From Isoetes taiwanensis (Eukaryota; Streptophyta; Lycopodiopsida; Isoetales; Isoetaceae), in contig JAJEKV010000003.1 in the NCBI GenBank assembly GCA_021234155.1, positions 21,560,386-21,624,385 on the forward strand: a stretch of DNA of 64,000 nt. The letters run 5' to 3'. Below are positions 41,820-57,379 of the stretch, piece by piece. Each line of letters starts with the position of its first letter. Positions within the stretch are counted from its first letter, which is position 1. The notes beneath the pieces were generated by a model. It had not been told where the DNA came from. It made no database searches and saw only the letters and a list, made by a program, of their open reading frames with translations. A program made the translations under genes and the position numbers.

Positions 41820-42066
41820 CACTCTACACCATATGCATTTCACATAGTGTAGACCATATATAACATGTGAGTGGACGATATAGGATTTTTTTGAGCCTAA
41901 AGTGTGCGAATACATACGGAAGGGATTTTTTTAGGGACATCTAGAGATGTATCTCATACGAAAAGGGGTTTTTGGACCTTAGATAAGGCATATAGGAAGG
42001 GGTTTTTGCCGAGCCCTTCCTCGCACATGGCATATCCCTTTTACACTAAGTGGTGTCCCCAGGCTA
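41820..42066. mobile_element. MITE-size relative of the 26-29.9 kb TIR transposon
   Basis: Left part CACATAGTGTA ... ATATAACATGTGAGTGG is inverted relative to the right part (CCACTTAGTGTAAAAGG and ATATGCCATGTGCGAGG when reverse-complemented). AGGGGTTTTT blocks lie inside, and there is an 8-bp-stem hairpin (AGGAAGGG/CCCTTCCT, 41994-42001 and 42014-42021). The end reads GTGGTGTCCCCAGG, comparable with the Pack element terminus. Exact borders and target duplication are not certain. Confidence 0.6.
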
Positions 42067-43364
42067 TACACAATTTTTCCTTTATTTAATGCACAAGCTA
42101 TTGTGGTTCCATATGCAGAAAAGACATCAAGTACCCAATCACTTGACCTTGACAACATACCAAGCAAATGAATTATTAGCTTCTGTGGTTTTTTATAATC
42201 AGTAAAATATTACCTTGAGAAGCTGGATCTTCAAGCTTCTGCAAAACCCTAGGGCAAAGTATATAAACTCTAAGTGTCTGAAAGGCCAATCATCAATATC
42301 TACTTTCATTTATATAAAATCCATAAGGAATACCAGAAAATTTGGGGCTTCAAATTGGCCAAGTTTTTTGCAACCTCCTTGGATAACAGAAAATAATTTA
42401 TTTTGATCAAAGAGAGTAATTTATTTACATTATAACTAGGAATATTGATCTTTAGACAAAACCCTTCTCAAAGCTAGGAAACATTCATCATTAGGGGCAA
42501 AGTCAAAGCAACATTTTTTTTTTCTTTGAATGGTCTTCTGGGTTTTTTCTTACACGATTTGTATATGTCTGTTGGAATACGTGATGGTTAAACTTCCATT
42601 CTCCTTCAGCCTTTCAATTGTTATTGTTATTGAAGGTCACATAAGCATCTAACCATATTAAACTTCTTGTAAGTCCATGTATCCAATGGCAGATATGGTA
42701 ATAATTGATATTACTAATTTTCAAGAGAGTTTTTATTGCCATTAATAAAGGATGTTGGAATTACTTTTTTCTTTTCTTTTCTTTTTGAAGGCAAGGTTGG
42801 TATTATATTCATCTAAGATAAATACATCATTCGGTGTACCTTAAGAGGCATACACATCTCCATGATGTCCAAAACATGGTCCTTATAAAATGGATCCATG
42901 ATTAAACATAGGTGTTTAAAGGTTAAAAATCCTAGTAGGCACCATGTAATACGTTAGTATAGAGATAATATTTAGTACTGTTTAACAAGTTTTTGTTCCA
43001 AAATTAACTTAAAGATTACTGAGCATCCAAGAAGTCCTGAATGGTGAGATCAACAATAGTCTTCCTACCAAAGATGTTCAAAATGAGATCCAATATTCTA
43101 AGTAATTATTGAAGTCCAGAAGTAAAAGCACATGGGCCTTTCTTTTCTGCTGCCATTTGTGGTAAAGGTTCATATAGAAGAGTCTTATACCATTGAACCT
43201 CCATACTTTCCTTCTTTTCTGTTCTTGATGGATAATGCATGAATCATTTCCTGTTTCAAGAGAATAAAGGCGCCTGCTTAGGAAGAATATAATCTTCCTC
43301 ATCCAATTGGCTGCTACTCTCATTCCTCTCTCTGCTACTCCATGTTGGCGGGGTCCCCGCTATA
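42067..43364. other. Unassigned, no recognisable gene
   Basis: AT-rich. Short frames only (for example 43078-43323, minus) without recognisable motifs. Confidence 0.4.
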
Positions 43365-43742
43365 ATGTGATCACTATAGCATTTGCAAAATCAAAACCAA
43401 CCTCATATCAGTTCGCCCCAAATTTTGAGCACCTAACTATACAACTTGTAGTTTATTTAAGTAATCAGTTCCAGCCACTTGGCCTCACCGATTGCATCTG
43501 GATCCTATCTGCAAATCGATCCTGCCTTTTCTGTATTGGACCAATCATTTGAATAAGCAATGGCTCCATCCTATTGGACCATTACCCCGAAAATATGATT
43601 TCCACATATAGATCGAAGTCTTCAATGGTTATTTTGATGAGCATATTAACCATTGAAATTCGTTGCCGAATAGTTTAACTCAAAAAAACCAAAGTTAACC
43701 ATATTGTCTATGCTATATTATTCTTGTAGACTATGTCTTCTC

Positions 43743-44949
43743 ATGTACCCTACCTCAAATGGAGGGGAGGGGGATGCTTCTTGGCGCTAACGTCTCTGCC
43801 TGCGGCTAGGGCGATCGTGAGAGAGGGACCGCCCCTCTCTCTTTACTTCCGGCACTGCTGCTCCAAATCCGATGTCACCGATATTTTTTCGGATGCTAGC
43901 AGAGGATTCAGCATTCTTGTAGAGTCATTCCTGGATTCTTGTGATGTTTCGTCCTGGAGCAGCTTTGTGGTGGATCTTTCCATGTTTTGCATCATGCCAC
44001 TAACGTGGCTTCTGCTTTTTGCTTCTTGAAAGCATAATGCTATCTGCTTTGTAAAGAGAAGGAGCAAGCATTCAGACAGCTTTAGAATGCATGTTTCATT
44101 CTTTTCATGTAGATGCGCACTGAAATGGCAGAATGTGCCTATAAGGTGGAGTAGACAGGTGCAGATCTGGTAAGAGAAGCAGTCTTTAGGTTGAGCATTA
44201 AAACTGCAATTTTCCCCAGGTTTATTCTATCAGACCGTTGTTTCCTTCTCCCGCTCTTTCTTACTAGCAACAAAGGTCCAGATTTACAATGATATGATCA
44301 GAAATTTTCATGTATGGCAAGAGGTCTTGTGAAATAATTTTGGGAACCTTGATATATTGAATGAAGGGGAATAACAGATTGTGTGGCAGGGCAGAAAAAG
44401 GTTTAATTATTCAAGTACTGAAGCTTGAAAGGATTTCTAAGCGCTCTGTTGCTATTTCAAGAACTGCCATGCTTGAATAGCCACTCAAGCACTAAAGCTT
44501 GTGTGTTTTTATTGGTACTGATATGCCAAATACCAGGTACTATCCAAGACTGACTTGGATCGCTCGAATACTGCTATGTTCGAGTTGCTTAGAATTCCAT
44601 GCCTTCTTTGATAATATCTACATTATTTGGTGCTCAGCAGCGAGCAAGGCCCCCGTCACTTCTTTCACTCCCCATTGTTTCTAAATGTTCTATTCTGGCT
44701 CTCCAAGATCAGATGAATCTTTTGGGAGCTCTCTTTCCTTGCATCTTCTTGTATAATCTGGTTATCAAGTTGGAGAATTTATGCGCTTAATGTATATCAG
44801 CTTTTAGAGCAGATAATAAGTTTCTACATGTAGAGTATGAAGATGTCGAGATTACTCCTGTAGTAATTCTCTATGTGCAATGAAGCATTGTACTCTTTAT
44901 TTCATATATAATATAAAAATCTCGTTCTTTTAAAAAAAGAAAAAAAGAA
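43743..44949 (+). mobile_element. Poly(A) retro-insertion in the Copia 3' LTR
   Basis: Flanked by AGACTATGTCTTCTC (43728-43742) and AGACTGTCTTCTC (44950-44962), target duplications that have since diverged slightly. It ends in an A-rich tail (44930-44949) after a TTTATTTCATATATAATAT stretch. Contains a 98-codon frame (43733-44029) of unknown nature. Probably a 5'-truncated LINE or a processed transcript. Confidence 0.65.
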
Positions 44950-45114
44950 AGACTGTCTTCTCTTCGAACTCTCCATTGTATCCTTTCTCCTCAAACATTC
45001 CCGTACACTTAATTCAGATGATTATAACCTAGATAAAAAGGTTACTATCCAGCATCATACTGTCTCTACACTATTCATTTAGATTAGATTTTAAGATGAA
45101 CATCAACATTAACA

Positions 45115-45126
45115 TTCCCCTTTCAA
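45115..45126 (-). promoter_or_regulatory. Polypurine tract of the Copia element
   Basis: Minus strand TTGAAAGGGGAA directly before the 3' LTR start TGTTAATG. Confidence 0.8.
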
Positions 45127-45574
45127 CTTATAATCTTTTAATGGTTTTGCATTTCAGCAATCATGCTATCTCTGCTTTGTTCCCCTTGATTATAAAGTGA
45201 GCATTAACATTTCCCTTTCAACTTACAATCTTCCAATATCTTCATCCCAGACAGTTTTGAAAATCTTTTGCTTCCTAATGCCTTTGTACATATATCAGCC
45301 AAATGTTTTTTCTGAGCATATAAATTTTAGCTGAATTTGACCTTTATTCATTATATCTATAATGTAATACATTTCCATCTCGATGTGCTTGGTTCTCTCA
45401 TGTAAAACTGGATTCCTGACCATGGCCACAACTTTGATTGTCACAAGACAGTTCTGTACTATTTTCTTGCTTTATTCCCAATCCTTCTAGTAACCTTCTT
45501 GTCCAAATTATTTCTTTTGCTGCTAAAGTGGTAGCTGCACATTACGACTCAGCAGTTGACAGAACTGTGTAAGA

Positions 45575-46285
45575 CTACTTCTTGCTTCTCGAGCATATAG
45601 GACCACCTTCTAGCATCAATATATAGCCTGAGATTGATTTTCTCTCGTCTAGATCCCCACACCAACCTGCATCAAAGTATGCCTGGAGTTGTAAAACATT
45701 TGAGCTATACACTATCCTATATTCTTGGTATCTTTTAAGAATCTCGATACCTTTTTGGCTGCCTGCCAATGTGCATAACCCGGATTATTGTTGTATCTAC
45801 TTAAAACATTTATAATAAATGCTACATCTGGCCTAATATTGTTTGCAATATGCAATAAACTTTCTATCAGCGGTCGATATGGGGATTTCGTCATTTCTTC
45901 CCTCTCTTGCTCAGTCTTCGGGCACATTTATTTAGACAACTTTGTTCCAGGAACTATTGGAGCTTTTACAGAATTGCAATGCTGCATGTTGAACCTGTCT
46001 AGAATAGAGTCAACATATTTACTTTGGCATAAGGATATATTTTTATTTTCCTTGTCTCTCTTTACTTCAATACCCAATAATTGAGTTAACTCACCTAGGT
46101 CAGATGTTTTATATCTTGCCTTTAGCATTTCCTTGCACTCACACTAATGTGCTTGCATAGTTTGCAGCCAGCATGCAGTCATCAACATAAATTGCCATTA
46201 TGCAAAGGTTATCTTCCTTTTTTAAAAACGTATACATTTCCATCATTAGCAAGCTTTAAAAGCCTTTGCTCTATCCTGAATTGAT

Positions 46286-46289
<4 letters not shown>
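45575..46289 (-). pseudogene. Copia RT second half and RNase H
   Basis: Starts right at a (TA)n tract with IDQFRIEQRLLKLANDG, shifts one base, then IMAIYVDDCMLAA (catalytic YVDD box), LGELTQLLGIEV, SKYVDSILDRF, IRPDVAFIINVLSRY and the RNase H segment YFDAGWCGDLDERKSISGYI. Frames are broken at several places. The missing first half of RT is at 55089-55501, 8.6 kb away. Confidence 0.92.

Positions 46290-46345
<56 letters not shown>
46290..46345. repeat. (TA)n microsatellite, left border of the 8.6-kb insertion
   Basis: About 56 bp of perfect TA interrupting the Copia RT gene. Confidence 0.95.
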
Positions 46346-46347
<2 letters not shown>

Positions 46348-49300
46348 TCCATTTTAATGAGGTGGCATGAGGATTAAATCTTGGCCTTAGATATAGTTTG
46401 ACGTGACATTCATTTATGAGATGGTGAATGACAACTTTTGATCTTGGCCATTGAATATGTAGGAATAGATCCTAGCCGCATAGAGGCATCCATGGGGTCA
46501 TGGATGGGTGAAGATGGGGGCATGAGGTGGCATTGTTCGATGTGACCATTTATAAGAAAAAATTAGGAAATAGTTATAGCTAATGAGGTGGCATCGTATT
46601 GTGCGTGAGAGGCCATGTAATTAAATGCCCCCTTTAATAGCCCCTTTAATAGCAATTCAGGCTTTAATTTCCTGGAAATCGTACGAAGAACATGGCATTT
46701 GCAAAAAAGCTCGGCTCTGTGCATTCGGTGGTGCTCTCCTCGACCGCCATAGCCGTGCTTCATGGAGTTTTAGCCAAGTTTTCCAATGGCGATGGGATTG
46801 TGGTAGGTTTTGATGGAGGCGGCATGGCCTAGGCTTCAATCTGAACCCCGCAAAGGCGGAATTTTGTGGAGATTTTGGGCACAAACATTACCGGTTGATC
46901 CTAAAGACAAGCTTCGAGTCCTTTGTTGAGCTCTGTATGTTTGCGCTTGCTCTGTTAGACTCGATGCTCAGGTAATAACTCCAGAAAGGAGCCAAAAGGG
47001 TTAATAAGTGAAGTTTGTTCAGACCCTCATCTATAACAGGGGATTATGAAGCGGATACCACTGGCTATAAGGCGACGATCTGCAGCCTCAGGTATGAAAT
47101 GCTGGTTGGGCGCCAATTTAAGGAATTAATCTGACATCCATGGCAGCTTAAGGGATCGATTTGGCATAGCCCTTTGGGCGGCCATTTAGCTGCAAAGAAA
47201 ACCGTTGAGCAAATATTTAGTTCCGAGCTTTGGAGCCATGGAGCTTTGGAATGGTTTGTTCTTTTGCATTTCTTAGCTTTCTGCTTAGTTTCTTGGTGGG
47301 ATCTTCTGCCTGACATAACCCATTTTGTTATTTGCATTTTTTCCAGAGATGCCGCTGGATTTGAGCGTTTGTTTTTGTCAGATATGGTGCAAAGGGGTGA
47401 CTAGGCTTCCAGCTCCAAGTGCGGATTTTTAAAGGCCAGGTTTAGATTTCTGAGCTAAATAGGCAGACGTTTGGATGGCTGAAAGCTCGAAGGCGGCTCA
47501 ACCCTGCGCCAGCAATTTTGTCTTCGGGATCGTCCTAAATTGGGAGGCTCTAGCTCAGAATCATTCCAAATTTGTGTGGTGGGCAGTCTTAGATCATACG
47601 GTTACATCTAAACCATCTCTTATATTCATTTTCAACGGTAGTTGATGCTTAAAGATAGCAATGGAAGCTTGCTTTGGTGCTCTAACACTACAAACAATGG
47701 AAGCCTTCACGAGTATACTGGATGCATATGCTGAGCAACTATTTCAAACATTTCTGCAATATGCTGCTAATGTGGTGGCAGTAATAAGAACATTTCTGCA
47801 ATATGCTGTACTCAAGCCATCGGCAAGCCAGGTATGTCTTAAATCTAAAATAAGTTGACAATCGACCTTTAATTAAAGAGGGAAGACTAAGAACTAGATG
47901 CAAGGACAAAGCGAGATTACTGACCAGTCCTGGACTTCAGTTTCTAGTGGCAGATGTTACATTGAATGCAAAGCTCACAAGTGCCAGTTCCATTTTTACT
48001 TCTGTAAATTGCACAAGCAAGTGCAGCAGGCAATTTACAATAGCCTATATTAGGTCTGGCTTTAACAATGGCACTATAAAAAGTAAAAGTGGGCTTAGAA
48101 ACTATCGTTCTTGAATCCTATGGATAAATGCACATAGTAGAGCTGATTTTATTGCCAACGAAATAAAGCAATGAAAACCAGTGCTTTTAATTTATGCATG
48201 TACATTAATTTTAGTTAACTGCATTTGTAATGGTCTAGAGCAAGCGAGCTATACATTTCAGGGATTTGGATGAAGTAGACTTATAATAGTTTATTTGAAG
48301 TTGCCTCTATAATAGTTTATTGGAAGTTGCCTCACAACCCCTGTTTTAATTGTTGCTTTTGTATGAAGATTAGAACGGAGAAGATTGTTTGATGTTGTTC
48401 ATTAGCACTTAGCTGTAGTAGATTTTCCATTCAGATCTTTGGTGCATGTAATATTTAACGTTATACCAGGGGATCTTCATGCGCAACCATGGCCAGAGCT
48501 GGAAGAAACCCTTATGATGGGCTGAGGATAGATCAATATGTTGCTAGTGTAAACTCTGCTGCCAAATAAATGACCATGTCATCTCTCTATTTGTGGTCAA
48601 AGTTTTGTCCAATTTGCCACCATTATTATTCTGAAGGCCTGTATTTCTGAAGAATAGAAGTATCAATGCCTATATTCTCTTCCAATGTCTAGGAATGTGA
48701 TTAAGTGTTGAAATTGTGCATGCATTATCAGTGCATCCACTTTTTCTTTAATGTGTGGCATATGTATGGGGTGTTCCAACCTATGTTGTTTCAAATAGCA
48801 ATGAAGTGCATCCACTTTTTCTTTAATGCGTTGCATATGTATGGGGTGTTCCAACCTATGTTGTTTCAAATAGCGATGAAGTCTGGACATTGCGAAGCAA
48901 ATCTTTTACCGCAAAATAGTCATGTTTGTCTATGCCGATATACTATACCTCTTGGTCTTTTCATAATTTTAGAGATGTCTTTCTTTTGCTTTTTACTATT
49001 GTTTTGTTTTTTGTTTTCCTTTAAGCACCCGGTACATGCTGATTCAACTGCAATTAAGGGAACAATGTGTGTCAATCGAATTGGGAGCAAGACAATTGCT
49101 GGTTCAGCTGTTAATTTGATTGGGGAACAATTATTTGGCATAGGTTTATTTCAATGGAGATATCAAGATGTTTGACTTGAGGACATGCAAAATTCGTTGG
49201 CAAACAAGCGTAAAAAATGGGATACATATAATAGAAGCTATTAATTTGATTGGGGAACAATTATTTGACATGGGAGTCAGTTTTTTGGAGATTATTTATG

Positions 49301-50462
49301 TATCTTCTCAGTTTTGACTTGCCATGTTAATCTATATTGCCGCGTATGGGCACGTTTATGCTCAGTGGTTGTCTCATTCTGCTCGTTGATAAGAATAAAT
49401 GTTGATTTCATATTCAGGCAACTTGGTTTTCTCTGTTATCTTGGACATGCCATTTTTTGAGAAAATGGCACCTTAAAGGAACAAAGATTAGACTGAAGAG
49501 CACAACTGTGTTTCCAACAACAATGACAGTTATAGATGTAGATTTTGCCCTTTGCAATGGAGATAGAGCACATCACCACAGAGCTCGTCATTTTGCACAA
49601 ACGTCTCTGATGAGAAATTTCTTAAAATGAATCCCTTAGATGATTATTGGAGACATTGAGAAAACTTAAGTCCGCCTCACAAAGGTGCAAATATGTAAGT
49701 TGAACAAGGTTTTGAAACCCCATGGGATATATAGTGCCACACAGATGGCAACCTGTGACATAGAAAGACCTATTGACTATTATGGAACTACTCCTTAGCC
49801 CTCATATCAATAATAGGATCTATTCTCTGGAATTTTAGCGATCTATTAAAAATTTCTTTATCACATCGATAGGTATGCTTATTATGTTTTGAGTCCATTG
49901 CATGTCTACCATGAACTTGGAAATCTACATATCTCTGCAAAGCCAACACTCCCTTTCAGTTCCACTACGCTTATAGTTGGATGATCACAAGCTTAAGATA
50001 TCCTTTAGATGGTAGCTATTTTTTTTAAATTGCCTTATACATCGATACGATATTTATGCATTTCTGCTTCCAACATTTTAGTACTTATCTAATTTTGTTA
50101 AAAGCTTTTATCATCTGGCAAAATCAGGGAGCTTTCCTCCTTGGGGAGCTTTCCCCCTTGGGGAACTTTTGCGTGGGACCCCGTAACGCTTTAGATGACA
50201 GTATTGGTTGGATTTCGTGGTGAACAACTCGAGTTTAAGTCAAATTTAGCAAGCGGAATGCACTCATATATAGGAGGATATGTCATCTACATTAAAGGGG
50301 TGGCAAAAAACCCTGCTTTTCTATTTGTCTTTACCCAATAGGATCATTAATATAGATAAATAAAACTCTTTGCTAAGATCTTCATTGTAAATTCCTCAGA
50401 CAGAAATTTCGACAACGAATGACCAGTCGACTTGATACACTCCGTCATATTACAAACACTTG
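46346..50462. mobile_element. Unclassified (TA)n-bounded segment 1, about 4.1 kb
   Basis: Begins after (TA)n with CGTCC and repeated TGAGGTGGCAT motifs (near 46359, 46524, 46584). It ends with ATTACAAACACTTG directly before (TA)n at 50463. Segment 2 ends with nearly the same ATAACAAACCACTTG before its (TA)n, so the two segments look like members of one family or one duplicated unit. No transposase, RT or Rep motif seen. Contents are short unrecognised frames and a 75-bp tandem repeat. Confidence 0.45.
48731..48880. repeat. Two exact-length 75-bp tandem units
   Basis: Units 48731-48805 and 48806-48880 start GTGCATCCACTTTTTC and end in AATAGC(A/G)ATGAA, with only a few differences. 75 bp keeps the frame of a 156-codon ORF (48705-49175) of unknown nature. 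Confidence 0.9.
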
Positions 50463-50482
50463 TATATATATATATATATATA
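50463..50482. repeat. (TA)10 tract between the two segments
   Basis: Short TA tract following ACACTTG, the same junction context as at 54948. Confidence 0.85.
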
Positions 50483-53400
50483 TCATTAATATATATAAAC
50501 TTATTCTATGGGGGGCATGTATGTAACATGGGGGTCATATATATAGAGATTGATCCCATCCGTTCAAATCACGAAATCTAAGGTTGAGATCTTGCCACCT
50601 CATGGGGATGTGTGAGTGCATGCATGGGCATGCACCACATGCGCCAACCGTCGGATCAAGGATTGTGAAATCTCCACCGTCTATATAAAAGTCTTAGGAA
50701 AGTGCGTGGAAGTTGAATTTATTAATGATATGCTGAGATGCCAGGGCATTTAATTGCTTTATCAATGAATATGGTGAGGTGGCAGGGGGAATACGAAAAT
50801 CTAGAAGTTTCCAAAAGTCTAGGTCCATTTCCAGTCGACTGCCGTGTGTTTGCAATCGATTGCGTGTGTTTGCAAGGCGCCAATCTCTGTCTCTCTGTGA
50901 AATTCTACTCCGGATTCAGTGGGCATGTCATTTCTACTGGAATAGGGTTAATTTGGAACATGGATCAATCTTGATTCTTTGGTGTAGGTGAAGAGAATCC
51001 GGCAAGGGGTTTTTGCTGCATTACAAAAAAATCTGCATTCTGAAGCTTAAATTTCCGGTGCCCATCTCTCCTAAAATAAGCCATTGTGTGATAGGTATGA
51101 TTGTGGGCATAAACTCCGCCCAGCGAAACTCTGAACAGGCGTCCAGAAGCTCCATATGCCCGAAGATCCTAAGACTCAACCAAAAGCTCCCTAGCAACAA
51201 AGAGCACTTCTATTCTCTGCCGCAACAACTATCCGCAATTGCCAATTGCCAGGCTTCTACAGTTGGATATTGGAGTTTTCTTCCGGAAATGTGCATCAAC
51301 AGTCACGGGAACAAAAGATGATTGCTTTTTTTCTTTCATATTTCGGTTTCATTCAGTTGGGTCGTTTTTTCCATATCTGGCTTCATTTTGCTCGTGATCT
51401 TCTTCAATCCTTATTACTGCCGTTGCCCTAGCTATGGCAGGACACTCTCACCGGCTCGGTCTTCCAGCTTATTTGCATTTGAGAGAGCGGCCCGAGACGA
51501 ACACAGGTACGTTCTTGCACTAATTCCTAAGACAGCGAAGCTGGGTATTCAGATTAAATGTAATTTTCGTTCTTGAAACCATTAGGATTGAGCCCGTTCT
51601 ATTTTATGCATGGCTCAGATGCTAGACCAGAGCTTTGGAGTGGTAATTTTGGTCGTCTTATTTCTGTCTTAGCTCTTAGCTTCGGCACTCCTTGGTAATG
51701 AGATATGTGTGAAGATTTTTCTCCTTGAATGTAGATTTAGGCCTCAGAAACCTGCTTCTTATTCTAAGATTTTTGATAAAGTGGCCCTTTAGCCAGACGC
51801 CGTGTTTGCTTCGATTGTTCTTGCTAAATGCATTCTTTGCCAGAGTAGGAGGAATAACATCGAAGGAAAACTGCAGAGAAATGGGGTCGAATGGAGAAGG
51901 CACTGCAATTTGGCTCTCAGGAACTTGGTGCATGGCAGGGCGGCTAATAAAAATAGGCAAGGAGACGTTAACTGTGATAAGCTATGTGTTTCTCAGACGG
52001 AAAAAGACTGAAAAGCTCAGTTCCTAGTTATGGTAAGAACCTTTTAAATCCTTTAACATTATTTTCACTGTTAGGTCATTTGAAAATAGTTAAGTTTTCG
52101 TTTATGGAAGTCTGCAACTATTTTATGGAGGTGATGTGACTACTGCCATTTTATGGGTTCGTAGAATCAAGAAAGTAGGTGAGTTATGCCATGGTGAGGA
52201 GATGTCTGTGTTGTACATAAAAATAGGTGATCTGTATCTATTCCTTTTCAAAGAAACTTCTCTGACTGAATATATGCAGGGAACCCTTGGACATGTCCAA
52301 CCTCCAGCCAATTTATCACCTGCAAAAAGGTATTCCGCTTGCATGCAACACTTGAAGCTGTAATTAATTGAAGAGGCAATCATCAGAAGGTAAAACTTCC
52401 ATCTTCTTATATTAATTCCTTTTGGAACAAATACGTTGGTGGACTCCAATTCCAATATACCGCTATATTTATGTTGCAGGATATTGGAGATCAAAGTTGG
52501 GCCCGATAGTGAGTTTGTTGAACTTCATTTTCGAGGTTAGACTTTCATGCATTGTTGTTGCTGCAATCCTTCTTCAAATTTTGCATTATGCCCATTATAT
52601 AACAGTCCCAATATGCAGATCCATTTGGATTTGCGAGTAATTCGTTGTTTTATTTGCTCCATTACTTCTTGAGGATTCTTGCACTTGAAACTTCTACACT
52701 ATTGTGACTTATTGCTTATAAGTAATGCTGTTGTGCACGCTGCATTCTTTTGTTATTTATGTTTACTCATGCTTCACTGTTTTGCTGCAGGGTGGTGGTT
52801 AATATTATCTCATTGGCAGAGCAGTTGGTCCAAAGGTGGGTCATTGTAAGTCATCTGCGTATTGGTTGGCATTGTTCTTGTTAAAATGCAAGCATCTAAT
52901 AGTATATTGTGCATGTTGATTTTGTGTTGGTGTTTTTGAAACTTTCTCGAATGCATTACCTGGAGTAGGGATTCCAAACGTATTTCTACCAACACTTAGA
53001 ATAAGAATTTAAATTACATTCATTTATTTCATATTTGTTATTCCTCAAGTTTGTTTTTGTTGAGAGCGAATTGTAGACCTTAGTCAGGCAAAACCAGCAA
53101 GCATGTGAAGAAATATCTTTGCACACCTTAGTGACAAGCTAGCTCATAGGCTTTGAGGCCTGTTTTTGCGTTCCTTGTTCAGGCCAGAACCTATTTTCAC
53201 CTACTGACATTTGGGTCGGCAATCAAAATGCTGGGAGTCTGCACATGTTTATCTTCTTTTTGATGATGTGGGGATCCATTGAACTGCGGGCATATGCCAG
53301 GATTTGGCATTCGCACTTTGACCTTGATAAATAAAACTGGCAAACGAACCTCTGAAGTTCCATTGGATTCCAACTTTTTGGGAAAAGAACCTTGTGGATG

Positions 53401-54947
53401 ATGAATCAGTTGTTGTCGAAGGTTCTAATCACAGTCATGCAACTAAGGATCTATATGATGCATGTATCGTTGTGCACTCAATCCCTGTCACAAATGCAAT
53501 TAGGTTGACTTGACATATGTAATATGTCAGTGCCAAGATCATGTGCTATCAAATTATTTCAATGTCTCCTAACTTAAAGTTAAGGCTCCATGACTTCAAT
53601 AAAAAGGGCTCCATGACTTCACATATGTGCAATCCGCCAATTGAGATCGGCCTACCAAATACTTCGTTTTTAATATTTAAGAGGTCAAGCTACAATATGT
53701 AAAGTTGGAATCAACCTTTGAAAATTTGACAATGTCATGCTGGGTACCAAAAATAAAATTCATGAACAAGTTGTAGAGCGAAAATTAAAAACTCATGAGA
53801 AAGTTATCGATTTGTGCACTATTATCATTTAAGAAGTCGTAAAGCAAAAATTAAGAATTCATGAGAATGTTGTTGATTTGTGCACTATTAGCATTTGATA
53901 ATATACAATAAAAAAATGAAGCCACCTTGAAATTGTTTAGTTACATTGAAATAAGAACCAATCATTCTTAACTATGGGCCCATGCTTATGTACTCCAAAT
54001 AATAAGTTTCTAGAGGTTTAGATGTTAGATAGTAATGCAACTTTTTTAAGTAGAAAACAATAAATTTATGAATCTTTTAGAATCCTTTAGGATCTAGAGG
54101 AGCCTAGGGAAAGTAGAAGTTCTTTTAAAGAATTGAAGAAAATCTTAAAGAAATAGAGAAAGCTAAATAAAATTAGCGAATCTTGTAGAATTTTCTTTCA
54201 TACAATTTTGAAACCTATCAAATTTGAAGCTCGGACTAGGCACTATACGAACTGCAATGTTTGCATCCAGAAGTCATATGTTTGCCTCTAGGAAAATTTT
54301 GAGAAACCATGAGGAAAAGGAGAATATGACGAATCTTCACAAAAACTTGATGCCCATATGAGGGAATCTAACAGGAATCATGGGGTCTCAACATCTAAAC
54401 TTGATGTCTTAATTTCTAACCTTGCGATAATCCGACGGGACATTGAGTCTTGGAGAATCTGGAGAAACCATAAGGAAATCTAGGGGAATTTTCATAAAAT
54501 ATGGGGAATCTAAGGAAATCTTTGCGGTATCTCTAGGAATCTTACAGGGGTCTAGAGGACATCTTGGGGATTTTAGTTTCAATTTCCTAGCTAGCCTCAG
54601 TTTTAGAACTTGATGTCTGAATTTTTTAATTTTCAAGAACATAAAGCTGGAACTAGATACTATGTGAATCACTTTATCGTAATTTCTTGCTAATCATTTT
54701 GTTTAACAACTCAACAGGTTGTCCAGTTTGAAGAATCTTAGGATAATTCGAGGAATCTAGGGAATCTCAAGAATCTATGGGGATCTCGAGAGAATCTTTG
54801 AGAATCTAGGGGGTCTTCATAAAATCTTTGAGAATCTAAGAGAATCTTTAAAGAATTTTAGAGAATCTAATAGTGGAATTTTCATTAGATCTATGGGAAT
54901 TTTTAAACTCTCAAATTGGACACTCTTCGCATATAACAAACCACTTG
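50483..54947. mobile_element. Unclassified (TA)n-bounded segment 2, about 4.5 kb
   Basis: Starts after (TA)n, has GATCTTGCCACCTCAT (reverse complement ATGAGGTGGCAAGATC, echoing the TGAGGTGGCA motifs of segment 1), a TATA-like CTATATAAAA near 50682, and ends AACAAACCACTTG before (TA)n. Unrecognised frames at 50738-52640 show no named domain. 54050-54900 is a degenerate GAATCT-type short-unit array, the inverse complement of the 7.0-kb array. Class unknown. Confidence 0.45.
54050..54900. repeat. Degenerate GGAATCTAAG short-unit array
   Basis: Drifting 10-13 bp units around GGGAATCTAAG/GAATCTAGG. In reverse complement this is the TTAGATTCC array of 6.9-7.65 kb and 36.4-36.8 kb, so the same element type is present here in opposite orientation. 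Confidence 0.7.
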
Positions 54948-57366
<2,419 letters not shown>

Positions 57367-57378
57367 GCTCTGATACCA
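57367..57378 (-). promoter_or_regulatory. Copia primer-binding site
   Basis: Minus strand TGGTATCAGAGC, one base after the 5' LTR; complementary to initiator Met tRNA. Confidence 0.92.
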
Positions 57379-57379
57379 A

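Noticed and set aside
46346-54947. Helitron borders for the (TA)n segments
   Set aside because: A TC start can be read in the TA tract, but the end reads CTTG, not CTRR, and there is no clear 3' GC hairpin; left unclassified.
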